Assembly: GCF_025151385.1 (NCBI RefSeq)
Contig: NZ_CP102287.1
Coordinates: forward strand, 3,243,708-3,307,707
Source of the DNA: Hoylesella buccalis ATCC 35310
GTDB lineage: Bacteria > Bacteroidota > Bacteroidia > Bacteroidales > Bacteroidaceae
Reading direction: 5' to 3'
Length of the DNA: 64,000 bases
Positions 27,130 to 36,373 of this stretch are shown here, one piece after another; position 1 is the stretch's first letter; each line of letters opens with the position of its first letter. Below the pieces are notes generated by a model that was not told where the DNA came from, did not search any database, and saw only the letters and a list, made by a program, of their open reading frames with translations. The translations under genes and the position numbers were made by a program.

Positions 27130-28254
27130 ATGAACAACAGAAAAATTCGTGTGGCTCTTACACACGGTGATACAAACGGTATCGGATATGAACTGATTTT
27201 TAAAACTTTCGCAGCTCCAGAGATGTTAGAGCTCTGCACGCCCATCATCTATGGGTCGCCCAAAATTGCTGCTTACCACCGAAAGGCGCTGGACATCCAG
27301 GCCAACTTCAGCATCATCAACACGGCTGATGAGGTGTGCGACGGTCGCATCAACCTGATGACCTGCTTTGATGACGAGGTGAAAGTGGAGTTGGGAACCC
27401 CTACGGAAGAGTCGGGACAGGCGGCAGTGCGTGCCCTTGACCGTGCCATGACCGATTATCGGGAAGGGGTTTACGACGTGCTGGTGGCAGCTCCCATGAG
27501 CGCCGATGGCATTAAGTTTGGCAACCTCACATTCGATAGCTTGGAAAACTACCTACAGACTTGCTTGGGAGAGGGGAAGCAAACCACCACGTTGTACCTG
27601 AACGACTTCATGCATGTGGCCGTGGTGGCCGACGATCAACCTCTGAAAGCGGCCATGGAGAACATCACGTTAGAGAACATTGTTCACAAGGCAGCTATCC
27701 TGTACCTCACCTTAAAGCGTGACCTGCGTGTCGCCAACCCGCGCATTGCAGTGCTGGGTCTTAATCCGAAGGCCGATGGGGCAGAGGAGCAGGAAATCAT
27801 TCGTCCGGCTGTTGCCAAGCTTTCGGATGCTGGCATGTGCGCTTTTGGTCCTTATGCGGCCGAGACGTTCTTTGGCTCCAACGATTATGATGCGTTTGAT
27901 GGCATCTTGGCGATGTATCACGACCAGGCCATGTTGCCTTTTAAGACGCTGTCGCTGGAAGAGGGAGTGAGTGCCATCGCTAACTTGCCCATCGTCTGTA
28001 CCAAAACCAATTATACGCCAATGTTCGAGGTGGCCGGTCAGGGTGTTATCAATGAGAACCCACTGCGGCAAGCCGTTTATCTGGCCATCGACATCTATCG
28101 CAACCGCTTCAACTATGATGAGCCGATGAAAAATCCGCTGCCCAAGCTTTATCATGAACGCCGCGAGGACCGTGGCAGAGGTCGCTTCAATGCGCCCAAG
28201 CGTCAGATGAAGGGCGAGCAGCAGGCCAGTCAGCCAAAGAAAGATGAAAAGTAA
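27130..28254 (+). CDS. pdxA: PdxA-like 4-hydroxythreonine-4-phosphate dehydrogenase homologue, metal ligands lost
   Basis: 374 residues spanning the full PdxA fold. Family landmarks remain: [11 protein letters not shown] (11-21), VAAPMS (119-124), LGLNP (209-213), LAMYHDQ (260-266). PdxA oxidises 4-phosphohydroxy-L-threonine with NAD in pyridoxal-phosphate synthesis and uses three His metal ligands. Aligning by eye, only the His in YHDQ (264) is kept; the THLPL His reads ADDQPL (about 168-171), the LNPHAG His reads LNPKAD (Lys214), the GHTEY substrate motif reads FDSLENY, and the usual TSPAHGTAYDIAG reads [14 protein letters not shown] basic, Gln-rich C-terminal tail follows. It may be an inactive or repurposed paralogue. 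It overlaps the next gene by 11 nt. Confidence 0.8.
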   Translation: MNNRKIRVALTHGDTNGIGYELIFKTFAAPEMLELCTPIIYGSPKIAAYHRKALDIQANFSIINTADEVCDGRINLMTCFDDEVKVELGTPTEESGQAAVRALDRAMTDYREGVYDVLVAAPMSADGIKFGNLTFDSLENYLQTCLGEGKQTTTLYLNDFMHVAVVADDQPLKAAMENITLENIVHKAAILYLTLKRDLRVANPRIAVLGLNPKADGAEEQEIIRPAVAKLSDAGMCAFGPYAAETFFGSNDYDAFDGILAMYHDQAMLPFKTLSLEEGVSAIANLPIVCTKTNYTPMFEVAGQGVINENPLRQAVYLAIDIYRNRFNYDEPMKNPLPKLYHERREDRGRGRFNAPKRQMKGEQQASQPKKDEK

Positions 28255-29308
28255 ATATCAGAATGGCTTCTTCATTTTTGGGTTAGTCATACTTGTCATC
28301 ATGGTCACCCAACTCAATTTCACCGAAGTGTGGAATGGGTTGACCCATGCAGGCTATTGGTTCTTTGCCATTGTAGCCCTGTGGGCGGTGTTATATGTGT
28401 TCAACACCGCAGCTTGGTACTTGATCATCCGAAGCAGTGAGCCTGTTTATTCGTCGCAAGAATCGACAAGTGGTGACGACAACGCAGCTGGGAAGCCTGT
28501 GAAGAAGGTGGGCTTTTGGTGGCTCTACAAGATTACCGTGTCTGGGTTTGCGCTCAACTACGCCACTCCTGGCGGATTGATGGGTGGCGAGCCTTACCGC
28601 ATCATGGAGCTGTCGCCACGAATAGGTGCCGAGCGAGCGTCGTCATCGGTGATTCTTTATGTGATGACACACATCTTTACCCATTTTTGTTTCTGGGCCG
28701 TCTGCATCGGGTTGTACCTACTCACGCAGCCCATGTCCGTCAAAATGGGGCTGTTGTTGGCTGCCGCAGCGGTGTTCTGCGGACTGGGTATTTGGTTCTT
28801 TCTGGTGGGTTATCAAAAGGGATTGGCGGTGCGCATGATGAATGTGCTGCGCCACATACCGTTTGTCAAGAAGTGGGCTCAGCCTTTCGTGGAGAAGCAC
28901 AGGCAGCAGCTGGACACCGTGGATCGGCAAATTGCGGCCTTGCATCAGCAAAATCCCAAGACTTTTTTGTCGGCCGTAGCGTTGGAAATGGCATGCAGGT
29001 TTTTGTCAGCACTGGAGGTGATGTTCATTTTGATGGTGCTCATGCCACATGTAGACTATCTGCATTGTGTGCTGGTGTTGGCCTTCACGTCGCTCTTTGC
29101 CAATCTGTTGTTCTTCATGCCCCTGCAATTGGGCGGCCGCGAGGGTGGCTTCCTGATGTCAGTATCGGCCCTGGGCATGACGGCCAGCGCGGGTATCTTC
29201 GTGGCTCTGCTGGTGAGACTGCGTGAATTGGTGTGGACGGGCATCGGACTGTTGTTTATCAAGATCAACGAACGAAAGGGACAGGATCAGACGAAGGCCA
29301 CGCCTTGA
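28244..29308 (+). CDS. Lysylphosphatidylglycerol-synthase-type TM protein (flippase-like)
   Basis: 354 residues, about eight transmembrane helices, inner membrane. It matches the UPF0104/LPG-synthase TM region family: an N-terminal helix ([18 protein letters not shown]), a second helix with [16 protein letters not shown], the conserved [15 protein letters not shown] segment near 104-118 and [13 protein letters not shown] near 288-300. Members are thought to move or hold lipid-linked substrates; the amino-acyltransferase domain of true MprF is missing. It overlaps the pdxA stop by 11 nt, so they are coupled, although no functional link is obvious. Confidence 0.82.
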   Translation: MKSKYQNGFFIFGLVILVIMVTQLNFTEVWNGLTHAGYWFFAIVALWAVLYVFNTAAWYLIIRSSEPVYSSQESTSGDDNAAGKPVKKVGFWWLYKITVSGFALNYATPGGLMGGEPYRIMELSPRIGAERASSSVILYVMTHIFTHFCFWAVCIGLYLLTQPMSVKMGLLLAAAAVFCGLGIWFFLVGYQKGLAVRMMNVLRHIPFVKKWAQPFVEKHRQQLDTVDRQIAALHQQNPKTFLSAVALEMACRFLSALEVMFILMVLMPHVDYLHCVLVLAFTSLFANLLFFMPLQLGGREGGFLMSVSALGMTASAGIFVALLVRLRELVWTGIGLLFIKINERKGQDQTKATP

Positions 29309-29425
29309 CACTCAGGATGGAAGGGACAGACAGATGAATGCTATATAATAAGGTGGAGCGATGGCGCATAAAAACTCAGCCATCCTTGCGGCTATCTCGA
29401 ATAAATTGTTTAATTTTGTCAACCA

Positions 29426-30691
29426 ATGAACACTTCGGAATTGCAGAAAGTTAAGCAGCGTTACAGCATCGTGGGCAACTCTGACGAGCTGAACCATGCG
29501 CTGGATGTGGCCCTTCAGGTCGCACCCACTGACCTGTCGGTCTTGATATTCGGAGAGAGTGGCGTGGGCAAAGAAATCGTTCCGCGCGTTATTCACGACC
29601 ATTCACCTCGAAGACGAGAGCGGTATTTTGCAATCAACTGTGGTTCTATCCCTGAAGGAACCATCGACAGTGAATTGTTCGGACACGAGAAAGGGTCGTT
29701 CACCGGTGCCATCGGTGAGAGCGAAGGCTATTTTGGCATAGCCAACAAAGGCACCATCTTCATGGACGAGGTGGGCGAACTGCCACTGGCTACGCAAGCT
29801 CGCCTGCTGCGTGTGCTGGAAACCGGCGAATATATCCGCGTGGGCGGACAAGAGGTTCGCAAGACCGATGTGCGTATCGTGGCAGCCACCAACGTGAACA
29901 TGCCTAAAGCTATCAGTGAGGGACGGTTTAGAGAAGATTTGTATTATCGTCTCAACACCATCCCCATCAAGATGCCTCCTCTGCGTGACCGCGGGGAAGA
30001 CGTGATTTTGCTGTTCCGCTTGTTCTCGATGCAGATGGCCGAGAAATACCGCCTGCCAAAGATTAGTCTCACCGAAGATGCCAAACAGCTGATGCTGAAT
30101 TACAAGTGGCCGGGCAACGTTCGGCAGCTGAAGAACATCACCGAGCAGATGTCGGTGTTGGTGAAAGACAGGGAAATCAACGCACAGCTGTTGCAGCAGT
30201 TCATCCCACGCGATCCCGAAAGCACGCAACTGGCACCCATCTCGCCACAAGGATCGCACAGCTACGAAAGCGAGCGCGAGATACTGTATAAAATATTATA
30301 CGAGCTGAGGGGCAACGTGAGTGATCTGCGAAGGGATTTGAACAGCCTCAGAAAACAACTTAACGAGGCGCAACAGCAAAATGTTGGTGTGGCTTATCAA
30401 GGACAGGTGCATGCGTTGGATAATAAACTGGCAGGATATCCCAATATGCCGCAGCACCCCCAGGTAACCGCACCGCAGGCAAACGTACGGTCATCGGCCG
30501 ATCCAGAGGATGCCATCGTGGAGGAAGTGACCGAACCAGAGAGCCTGAACTTGAACGATCTAGGGCGGAAAATGGTGGAGAAGGCTCTCGAACGTAATGG
30601 TGGAAACCGCAAGAAAGCCGCACAGGAACTCGGTATATCTGACCGTACGCTGTATAGAAGAATTAAACAATATGGACTGGATAAGAGTTGA
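29426..30691 (+). CDS. Sigma-54-dependent transcriptional activator lacking a receiver domain
   Basis: 421 residues, cytosolic. The AAA+ domain starts almost at the N-terminus: Walker A GESGVGKE (43-50), the sigma-54 contact loop as GSFTGA (90-95, usually GAFTGA), Walker B GTIFMDEVGELP (109-120), and the RIVAATN and FREDLYYRLN sensor segments. A coiled-coil-prone linker with Gln-rich sequence follows (about 285-350), then a Fis-type helix-turn-helix at the end (NGGNRKKAAQELGISDRTLY). It lacks a phosphorylatable receiver or GAF domain, so control must be by level or by another protein. TAATTTTG at 29411-29418 sits only 8 nt before the ATG, which would give a nearly leaderless mRNA. It is followed by an LptE-like gene. 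Confidence 0.9.
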   Translation: MNTSELQKVKQRYSIVGNSDELNHALDVALQVAPTDLSVLIFGESGVGKEIVPRVIHDHSPRRRERYFAINCGSIPEGTIDSELFGHEKGSFTGAIGESEGYFGIANKGTIFMDEVGELPLATQARLLRVLETGEYIRVGGQEVRKTDVRIVAATNVNMPKAISEGRFREDLYYRLNTIPIKMPPLRDRGEDVILLFRLFSMQMAEKYRLPKISLTEDAKQLMLNYKWPGNVRQLKNITEQMSVLVKDREINAQLLQQFIPRDPESTQLAPISPQGSHSYESEREILYKILYELRGNVSDLRRDLNSLRKQLNEAQQQNVGVAYQGQVHALDNKLAGYPNMPQHPQVTAPQANVRSSADPEDAIVEEVTEPESLNLNDLGRKMVEKALERNGGNRKKAAQELGISDRTLYRRIKQYGLDKS

Positions 30692-30695
30692 CGGT

Positions 30696-31226
30696 ATGGC
30701 AGCAGGAAAATATTACCACGCATGTGGCAACCTTATCATCAGTCTTGTTGTGGGCTTTATGCTCATGGCTTGCTCTGTTAGCTATAAGTTTAATGGTGCC
30801 AGCATCGACTATACCAAGACCAAGACGATCCAAATCGTCGACTTTCCCATACGAAGTAGTTATGTGTGGGGACCGATGGGGCCGATGTTCAACAACGAAC
30901 TGAAAGACGTTTTCGCCAACCACACCCGTCTACAGCAGGTGAGGCGTAATGGAGATCTGAAAATAGAAGGCGAGATTGTGTCGTACACGCAGCGTAACAA
31001 GTCGGTCTCCAGCGAAGGGCATTCGGCACAAACCGAGCTGACTCTTACGGTGAACGTGCGCTTCACCAATAACGTCAACCATACGGAAGACTTTGAAAGA
31101 CAGTTCTCATCCGCGAAGTCGTACGAGACAACGCAGAACCTGAGCTCAGTGCAGGAAGAATTGGTATCGCAAATGGTGAAAGATCTTGCAGACCAAATTT
31201 TCAATGCGACCGTAGCCAACTGGTAA
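30696..31226 (+). CDS. lptE: LptE-like LPS-assembly lipoprotein
   Basis: 176 residues from the ATG at 30696; an alternative ATG at 30672 would overlap the activator gene by 20 nt and add eight residues. A lipoprotein signal ends LMAC (Cys25). The mature part has the features of Bacteroidetes LptE: SYKFNGASIDYTKTKTIQI, FNNELKDVFANHTRLQQV, then GEIVSYTQRNKSV and the final VKDLADQIFNATVANW helix. LptE plugs the LptD barrel and helps place LPS in the outer leaflet. The gene sits between a sigma-54 activator and the TPR/secG pair, an order I associate with Bacteroidales genomes. Confidence 0.72.
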   Translation: MAAGKYYHACGNLIISLVVGFMLMACSVSYKFNGASIDYTKTKTIQIVDFPIRSSYVWGPMGPMFNNELKDVFANHTRLQQVRRNGDLKIEGEIVSYTQRNKSVSSEGHSAQTELTLTVNVRFTNNVNHTEDFERQFSSAKSYETTQNLSSVQEELVSQMVKDLADQIFNATVANW

Positions 31227-31250
31227 CTTCAAGCAATCAACAACCTACAG

Positions 31251-32003
31251 ATGGATCTGACCCGACTGATACAACATCCAGAAACGATGGACAAGGAGAC
31301 GCTCTATGACCTGAGAAGCCTGCTTGCCCTTCACCCGTATTATCAGACGGCAAGGTTGCTGATGTTGCAAAACCTGTATCTTCTGCACGACCCCTCGTTT
31401 GATGAAGAACTGCGACGAGCCGCCATCTATCTCACCGATCGGAAGGTTCTCTTCAGTCTCATCGAGGCGGCGCATTATCAACTCAAGCGGGCGGACAAGG
31501 ATAAACAGAATCCACAAAATCAACCTGTGGATGACGATCGTACCATCTCACTGATTGACAACTTCCTCGAAACCATTCCTGCCGATGAAGAGGAAACCAG
31601 CAAGAAACGCAAGCCTACACCAGCAGATGCTGCCGTTGACTATGTGGCTTATCTTATGGAGGTGGAAAACAGTGAGGAACAACAGGAGTCGTCACCCTCA
31701 CTACACCTCAAAGGTCAGGAACTTATCGACAGCTTCATAGAGAAAAGCGGCGATGGACGCATCCAATTGAGCGACACGCCCGAATATCTTCCAGAACTGC
31801 AAGAAGAAAACGAGAACAGTGAACCGGATGAGGGATACTTCACTGAGACACTGGCCAAAATATACATCAAACAGGGAAGATATCAGCAGGCATTGGAAAT
31901 AATTCAGCGATTAAATTTGAATTATCCAAAAAAAAATAGTTACTTTGCAGACCAATTACGTTTTTTAGAGAAATTAATATTAAACAATAAAATAAACAAA
32001 TAA
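31251..32003 (+). CDS. Cytosolic TPR-type protein upstream of secG
   Basis: 250 residues without a signal peptide. The N-terminal half is helical (DLRSLLALHPYYQTARLLML), the middle is acidic and probably unstructured (about 80-190), and the end holds one good TPR (YFTETLAKIYIKQGRYQQAL followed by EIIQRL). No enzyme motif is visible. It ends 4 nt before secG, so both are probably made from one transcript. The role is unknown; a scaffold or adaptor function is the most that can be said. Confidence 0.7.
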   Translation: MDLTRLIQHPETMDKETLYDLRSLLALHPYYQTARLLMLQNLYLLHDPSFDEELRRAAIYLTDRKVLFSLIEAAHYQLKRADKDKQNPQNQPVDDDRTISLIDNFLETIPADEEETSKKRKPTPADAAVDYVAYLMEVENSEEQQESSPSLHLKGQELIDSFIEKSGDGRIQLSDTPEYLPELQEENENSEPDEGYFTETLAKIYIKQGRYQQALEIIQRLNLNYPKKNSYFADQLRFLEKLILNNKINK

Positions 32004-32007
32004 GAAA

Positions 32008-32421
32008 ATGATGTACACATTATTCGTTGGACTCATCGTTCTTGCGTCCTTGTTGATGGTGGGAATCGTATTGATCCAAGAGTCAAAAGGAGGCGGTTTG
32101 GCTTCCAACTTCTCATCTTCAAACGCCATCATGGGAGTTAGAAAAACGACCGACGTCATCGAAAAAGCTACTTGGGGTTTGGCCATCGCAATGGTAGTCT
32201 TGAGCGTAGCATGCGCTTATGTGGCTCCTCACTCAGCCAGCAGTCAGAGTGTGTTGGAGAAGACCGCCACTGAGACACAGACCACCAACCCGAACACAAC
32301 GCCTGGATTTGGCGCCAGTCAGCAACAAGCTCCGGCAGCTGGCGGACAAGCAGCACCTGCAACACAGGGAACACAGTCGGCACCCGCAGCTCCAAAAGCT
32401 CCGGCAACACCGGCAAAGTAG
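32008..32421 (+). CDS. secG: Preprotein translocase subunit SecG
   Basis: 137 residues, inner membrane. Two hydrophobic helices (about 3-22 and 53-73) flank the diagnostic cytoplasmic loop IQESKGGGLASNFSSSNAIM, after which VRKTTDVIEKATW completes the SecG signature. A 60-residue Ala/Pro/Gln/Thr-rich tail extends beyond the core, longer than in E. coli SecG. It assists SecYE in protein export. It is the last gene of the run that starts at the sigma-54 activator or LptE; a separate promoter for tRNA-His follows at once. Confidence 0.95.
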   Translation: MMYTLFVGLIVLASLLMVGIVLIQESKGGGLASNFSSSNAIMGVRKTTDVIEKATWGLAIAMVVLSVACAYVAPHSASSQSVLEKTATETQTTNPNTTPGFGASQQQAPAAGGQAAPATQGTQSAPAAPKAPATPAK

Positions 32422-32447
32422 AAAATAGATAAAAAATAAGGGATTTG

Positions 32448-32479
32448 TTTGGCTGGATTAAATAAATCCCTTATCTTTG
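32448..32479 (+). promoter_or_regulatory. tRNA-His promoter
   Basis: TTTG (32448-32451), 20-bp spacer, TATCTTTG (32472-32479): a full-consensus Bacteroidetes promoter 39 nt before the tRNA. Confidence 0.85.
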
Positions 32480-32518
32480 CAATCGCTTCCAAGTGAGGAA
32501 GCAAGTTTTTTATACATG

Positions 32519-32592
32519 GTGGCCGTAGTTCAGTTGGTTAGAGCGTCAGATTGTGGTTCTGAATGTCGTGGGTTCGAGTCCCACCTGCCACC
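32519..32592 (+). tRNA. tRNA-His (GTG)
   Basis: Cloverleaf with acceptor GTGGCCG/CTGCCAC (one C-U mismatch at pair 6-67), D arm GTTCAGTTGGTTAGAGC, anticodon stem TCAGA/TCTGA with loop TTGTGGT (anticodon GTG at 32553-32555), and T arm GTGGG-TTCGAGT-CCCAC. An extra G (32518) can serve as the histidine-specific G-1 opposite C73. CCA is not encoded in full. Confidence 0.93.
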
Positions 32593-32601
32593 CACCCCAC
32601 T

Positions 32602-32650
32602 AATAAGCGGAAAGCCCGATAAGTTAAGGCTTTCCGCTTATTGCTTTTTT
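32602..32650 (+). terminator. Strong intrinsic terminator after tRNA-His
   Basis: A 15-bp perfect stem (32602-32616 with 32628-32642; AATAAGCGGAAAGCC and complement) followed by GCTTTTTT. Confidence 0.9.
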
Positions 32651-33019
32651 GTATACAAAATCTTTCTGTCGTCTTTCTAAGGTTCGCTGAATTCATAAAT
32701 AAAATGAACTCTTTGAGTCGTCACCACATGAGCGTAGGAGGCTCTTTCCTGTCCATGCGAACGGATGCTATGTGTATTCATGAGCTGTTCACCATATGAA
32801 CTGCTGTTCTTTTTCTCATACCTTTTTTGTAACAATAAACCTATTGTCTTTTCTTTAAAATTAAAAATGCTTCGTCATATTTTTATTTAACCCCATTTTC
32901 GCCACAATAAGTTGACTGACACTTTTTTCTTGATGAATGGATCAACATGACGACATGGCTCAAATGGGAGAGTTCTTATGATGTTATGTAGACGATTTTG
33001 ATAAAAAACTTACAAATTA

Positions 33020-33051
33020 TTGCTTTTGTTTGTAATATTTCTGTACTTTTG
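33020..33051 (+). promoter_or_regulatory. Probable promoter of the LRR gene
   Basis: TTG (33020-33022), 21-bp spacer, TACTTTTG (33044-33051). It would place the 22-bp array at 33206-33315 in a leader of about 300 nt. The remainder of 32651-33361 shows no gene. Confidence 0.5.
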
Positions 33052-33205
33052 TAGTCGTAACGACGTGCATCCTACAAAATGTCAAATGGACATGACAACT
33101 CATGGTCGTATCTGTAGGGGTGTAGCTTATCTGGTTCCGCCTCCGCACATGCTTGATGAGAGATGTTATTGATGCGTGATGGGTACTTGGTGTCGATGCC
33201 ATTCC

Positions 33206-33315
33206 AAACTCTATGGGTTTGCACTCCAATCTCTATGAGTTTGAGTGCTAAACTCAATGAGTTTGCACACTAAACTCAATGAGTTTGCGCAGCAAGTTGT
33301 ATGCATTTCCTGTCC
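33206..33315 (+). repeat. 22-bp tandem array, five units
   Basis: Five contiguous units of exactly 22 bp start at 33206, 33228, 33250, 33272 and 33294. The core of each is a near-palindrome, AAACTCAATGAGTTTG in units 3 and 4; units 1, 2 and 5 are diverged. There is no spacer between units. The array ends 46 nt before the LRR-protein start codon. Confidence 0.9.
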
Positions 33316-33361
33316 AAACTGAAAATTGAATGTTAACTGATATTTACAAATTATTAAAAAA

Positions 33362-35011
33362 ATGAGACAAAGTATGAAGAAAATTTTACTCATGATTGCA
33401 CTTTTTACCTGTGCATCCTGGTCGGTCATGGCAGCTGACACCGACAAGCCAGCTGCAGTGTTTACCTATAACGAAGCACATGTGAACAAGCCTGTGAAAG
33501 TTGGACTGGCAGCAACTGGCAGCTTTTCGGTAGATTGGGGCGACGGCGTTCTCAAAAAGTATGACAAAACGCAGTTTTGCATCGATTACGTGAAGGGAAA
33601 GCAGGTGAAGCTGTATGGCGATTTTGTGCAAATTGTTGCCGTCGCTCAAGAGATTGAAGAGATGGATTTGAGTGGTTGTCCCAACATTCAGCGTCTTCAT
33701 ATCTATGAAAACAACATCAAACATTTGAACGTGTCGCACATGACGAAGATGATCGGACTGTATGCTGCAAAAAATGAAATTGAAAACGAGATGGATTTCT
33801 CCGGCTGCAACGGCTTGAAAGTCATCGACCTCAGTGAAAACAAGATTCCGGGCAAGATGGATTGCAGCGGCATGAAAAGTCTTTCGAAGGTCGACGTGTC
33901 TGTCAACCAGCTCACTCAACTGTTGCTGCCCAAGGATGAGAATACAGTTCTGGTGGATGTAAACTGCGATAACAACGAGTTGACTGACATTGATGTTACG
34001 GGCTTAAAAAAACTCGATGAGCTTTCTTGCTCAAGCAACAAACTTCAAACAATCGACCTTACCGGTCTATCATCCTTGACGAAGTTATATGCCGACCACA
34101 ATGAAATCAAAACCATCACGTTTCCGCGGGAAAATAAGCTGGATTTGCTCAACCTGAGTTTCAATCAGCTGGAGAGCATCAACCTGGTGCCCTTGTTTCA
34201 ACTCACTGGCTTGTACCTGTACAACAACAAATTGACGGAACTGGACTTGACACCCAATCGCAACCTGCGGTGGATCAATGTGGAACACAACAACCTGTCT
34301 AAATTCAGCACCAAGTCGCAGCCGCAGTTGGCGTTGTTGCGCGTTTCTTACAACAACCTCTCTGAACTGGACATCACAACCAACAAGATGGTCAACACGC
34401 TTTATGCTGAGCACAACCGGCTTACCAACATTGATGTAAGCAACAACCCATCACTGTTTGATTTCAATATCGGCAACAACCAGTTGACTACCCTCGACAT
34501 CTCTAAGAACCCGAGCATGTATTACCTCCGTTGCGACAGTAATGAGATTGCCAGCCTGGATTTGTCGGCCAACCAAGACCTCCATCTGGTGGCAGCCGAA
34601 CATAACAAACTCACTACGTTAGACCTTCAGGGCAAAAAAAGTCTGCGAGGACTCTTTCTTCAGGACAACGCCATGGCTGACGCTGAACTGAATAAAATCA
34701 TCGCAGCTTTGCCTGACATCAAAGGTAAGAAGCCCATCCAAGGCGTGACGTGGAGCGATCAGCTGGTGTACTCTTGTCAGAACAGTGCCGATGTACACAA
34801 GAGCGAGGCCGAGCAGAAAGGTTGGAAGGTAACCGAGAAAATCACATCGGGCATTAACCGCTTGCTCCCAGAAGGTTCAAGCGAAGTCGTGCGCTGCCTG
34901 TATTATAATCTCAGCGGCCAACGGCTCAACGCCGAACCTATCCATGGCTTGTACCTTATAAAAGAGGTGAGAAGCAACGGCACAAGTACCGTGCGCAAGA
35001 TGACGAAGTAA
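33362..35011 (+). CDS. Secreted leucine-rich-repeat surface protein
   Basis: 549 residues. A signal peptide ends near residue 24 (SWSVMAA). An N-terminal module (about 30-95) with SFSVDWGDGVLKKY resembles a PKD-like or LRR cap. About 95-440 hold 15-17 LRRs of the 20-21-residue type (LTELDLTPNRNLRWINVEHN, LTTLDISKNPSMYYLRCDSN). The end (NLSGQRLNAEPIHGLYLIKE) is a short sorting-like tail. Such proteins act in surface adhesion or binding in oral and gut Bacteroidales. ATG at 33362 or 33374 could start it; both keep the signal peptide. It is a single-gene unit, with a 22-bp array before it and a terminator after it. Confidence 0.85.
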   Translation: MRQSMKKILLMIALFTCASWSVMAADTDKPAAVFTYNEAHVNKPVKVGLAATGSFSVDWGDGVLKKYDKTQFCIDYVKGKQVKLYGDFVQIVAVAQEIEEMDLSGCPNIQRLHIYENNIKHLNVSHMTKMIGLYAAKNEIENEMDFSGCNGLKVIDLSENKIPGKMDCSGMKSLSKVDVSVNQLTQLLLPKDENTVLVDVNCDNNELTDIDVTGLKKLDELSCSSNKLQTIDLTGLSSLTKLYADHNEIKTITFPRENKLDLLNLSFNQLESINLVPLFQLTGLYLYNNKLTELDLTPNRNLRWINVEHNNLSKFSTKSQPQLALLRVSYNNLSELDITTNKMVNTLYAEHNRLTNIDVSNNPSLFDFNIGNNQLTTLDISKNPSMYYLRCDSNEIASLDLSANQDLHLVAAEHNKLTTLDLQGKKSLRGLFLQDNAMADAELNKIIAALPDIKGKKPIQGVTWSDQLVYSCQNSADVHKSEAEQKGWKVTEKITSGINRLLPEGSSEVVRCLYYNLSGQRLNAEPIHGLYLIKEVRSNGTSTVRKMTK

Positions 35012-35053
35012 GCACGTCGCTCACACCAGCAAACGGTGCTAAAAACAATGAAT

Positions 35054-35088
35054 AACGCCTTCCGGTTGAGATAATCGGAGGGCGTTTT
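35054..35088 (+). terminator. Terminator of the LRR gene
   Basis: AACGCCTTCCG (35054-35064) pairs with CGGAGGGCGTT (35076-35086), 11 bp with one G-U, followed by TT. Confidence 0.7.
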
Positions 35089-35221
35089 GCATTTACACTG
35101 GCGCCATGTCAATCGCGTTTCAATCATCCCAGAAGACCCATGTGTAGACGATTGTAGCATGATAACTATCAACAAATCAGTGTCTTACATTTTTAAAATT
35201 AGACTTAAAAAGATTGAATAA

Positions 35222-35253
35222 TTTGTCTGTTCGCCTTTTTTTGCATACCTTTG
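35222..35253 (+). promoter_or_regulatory. Promoter of the lytic transglycosylase gene
   Basis: TTTG (35222-35225), 20-bp spacer, TACCTTTG (35246-35253): consensus spacing. The leader is about 158 nt if the ATG at 35418 is used. Confidence 0.8.
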
Positions 35254-35417
35254 CACCCGATAAAAATAGAGATGGTATTTTATAGTGATTATAAGCAGGC
35301 CATCTACTAAGTATCTAACGGAGCCGGATGAGCAGAAAAAAAAGTTCTCACATAGCTGCCATCCCGGGCATGTTTGACAAGAGCGTTGTCAAGTCCAGGC
35401 TCCATAAACAAGTAAAT

Positions 35418-35861
35418 ATGGAGAGAATAAAAAAGATTGTTTTTGTAACATGGATAATCTTGCTCTTTCTTCCCGGTTTTGCCTTGGCAGGACAGATGAA
35501 AGGCACCAGTGCAACAAGCAATTTCGATTGGACTCCAGTGATGGAGGCAATCATTCATGTAGAGAGTCGTGGAAATGTCAAAGCGAGGAGCGGAAATTCG
35601 GTAGGTGTCATGCAGATTACGCCGATACTCGTAGCAGAATGCAATCAAATCTTGAAAAGACGTAACAGCAAGAAACGCTACAAGCTGTCAGACCGCCTAA
35701 GTGTGGCAAAGTCTAAAGAGATGTTTCTATTGATTCAATCGGTGTATAACCCGAATAACAACGTTGAGAAAGCAATCCGTTCATGGAACGGTGGACCTAA
35801 CTACAGTAACCGTAGTACGCATCATTACTTCAGGAAAGTGATGAAGGTGCTGAGAGGATAA
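35418..35861 (+). CDS. Small SLT-type lytic transglycosylase
   Basis: 147 residues from the ATG at 35418, chosen because a signal peptide follows directly (IVFVTWIILLFLPGFALA); an in-frame ATG at 35328 would bury it. The goose-lysozyme/SLT core is compact: HVESRGNVKARSGNSVGVMQ (47-66) with Glu49 as the probable catalytic acid, then ITP, and later YNPNNNVEKAIRSWNGGPNY. It should cleave the MurNAc-GlcNAc bond of peptidoglycan in the periplasm. The protein is about the minimum size for the fold, with no extra wall-binding domain. It stands alone between its own promoter and terminator. Confidence 0.85.
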   Translation: MERIKKIVFVTWIILLFLPGFALAGQMKGTSATSNFDWTPVMEAIIHVESRGNVKARSGNSVGVMQITPILVAECNQILKRRNSKKRYKLSDRLSVAKSKEMFLLIQSVYNPNNNVEKAIRSWNGGPNYSNRSTHHYFRKVMKVLRG

Positions 35862-35902
35862 TTAGAGGGTTTGGCTTTTTTACCGATTTAAGACTTATAG
35901 AG

Positions 35903-35953
35903 ATCCAACTGTTAGAAATCTGAAACAGGATGCTAACAGTTGGATTTTTTTTT
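35903..35953 (+). terminator. Terminator of the transglycosylase gene
   Basis: ATCCAACTGTTAG (35903-35915) pairs perfectly with CTAACAGTTGGAT (35933-35945), followed by a run of T. Confidence 0.9.
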
Positions 35954-36085
35954 GTTTGTATAACATGGATGTCGATGATATGGAGCCGAAGCCATGTCTT
36001 CATATATCATTTTTCATTGGAAACATTGTGAATTTCCGTTGCTTAATTCCCTCCCCCTGTAACGTTCATTCTCTTTATTTTTTAC

Positions 36086-36093
36086 TATCTTTG
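36086..36093 (+). promoter_or_regulatory. -7 element before GH125
   Basis: TATCTTTG, followed by GCAGAAGATAGGCTTCGCC; a second ATCTTTGCAGAAGA occurs 72 nt later, so the leader (36094-36373) contains a duplicated promoter-type motif. No consensus -33 was found. Confidence 0.45.
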
Positions 36094-36373
36094 CAGAAGA
36101 TAGGCTTCGCCTCAACATAGAAAGTAAACTTTCTCTGTCTTCGGCTTGCTCAATCTTTGCAGAAGAAATGCTTCGTTTACTTAAACATGGGAAACGATGT
36201 TTCTTTCCCAAAAAATGATTAAAAACCAACATGAAAATAGTAATGATGGCCCTGATTGGGCACTGGCTTGTAGGCACAATAGCGGGTATGGTACAACAAA
36301 GACCACCAATCTCACTGCTGCAATAGATAGAAATGATGACAAGATTATCAAATATTAAATAACAATCACTTTT

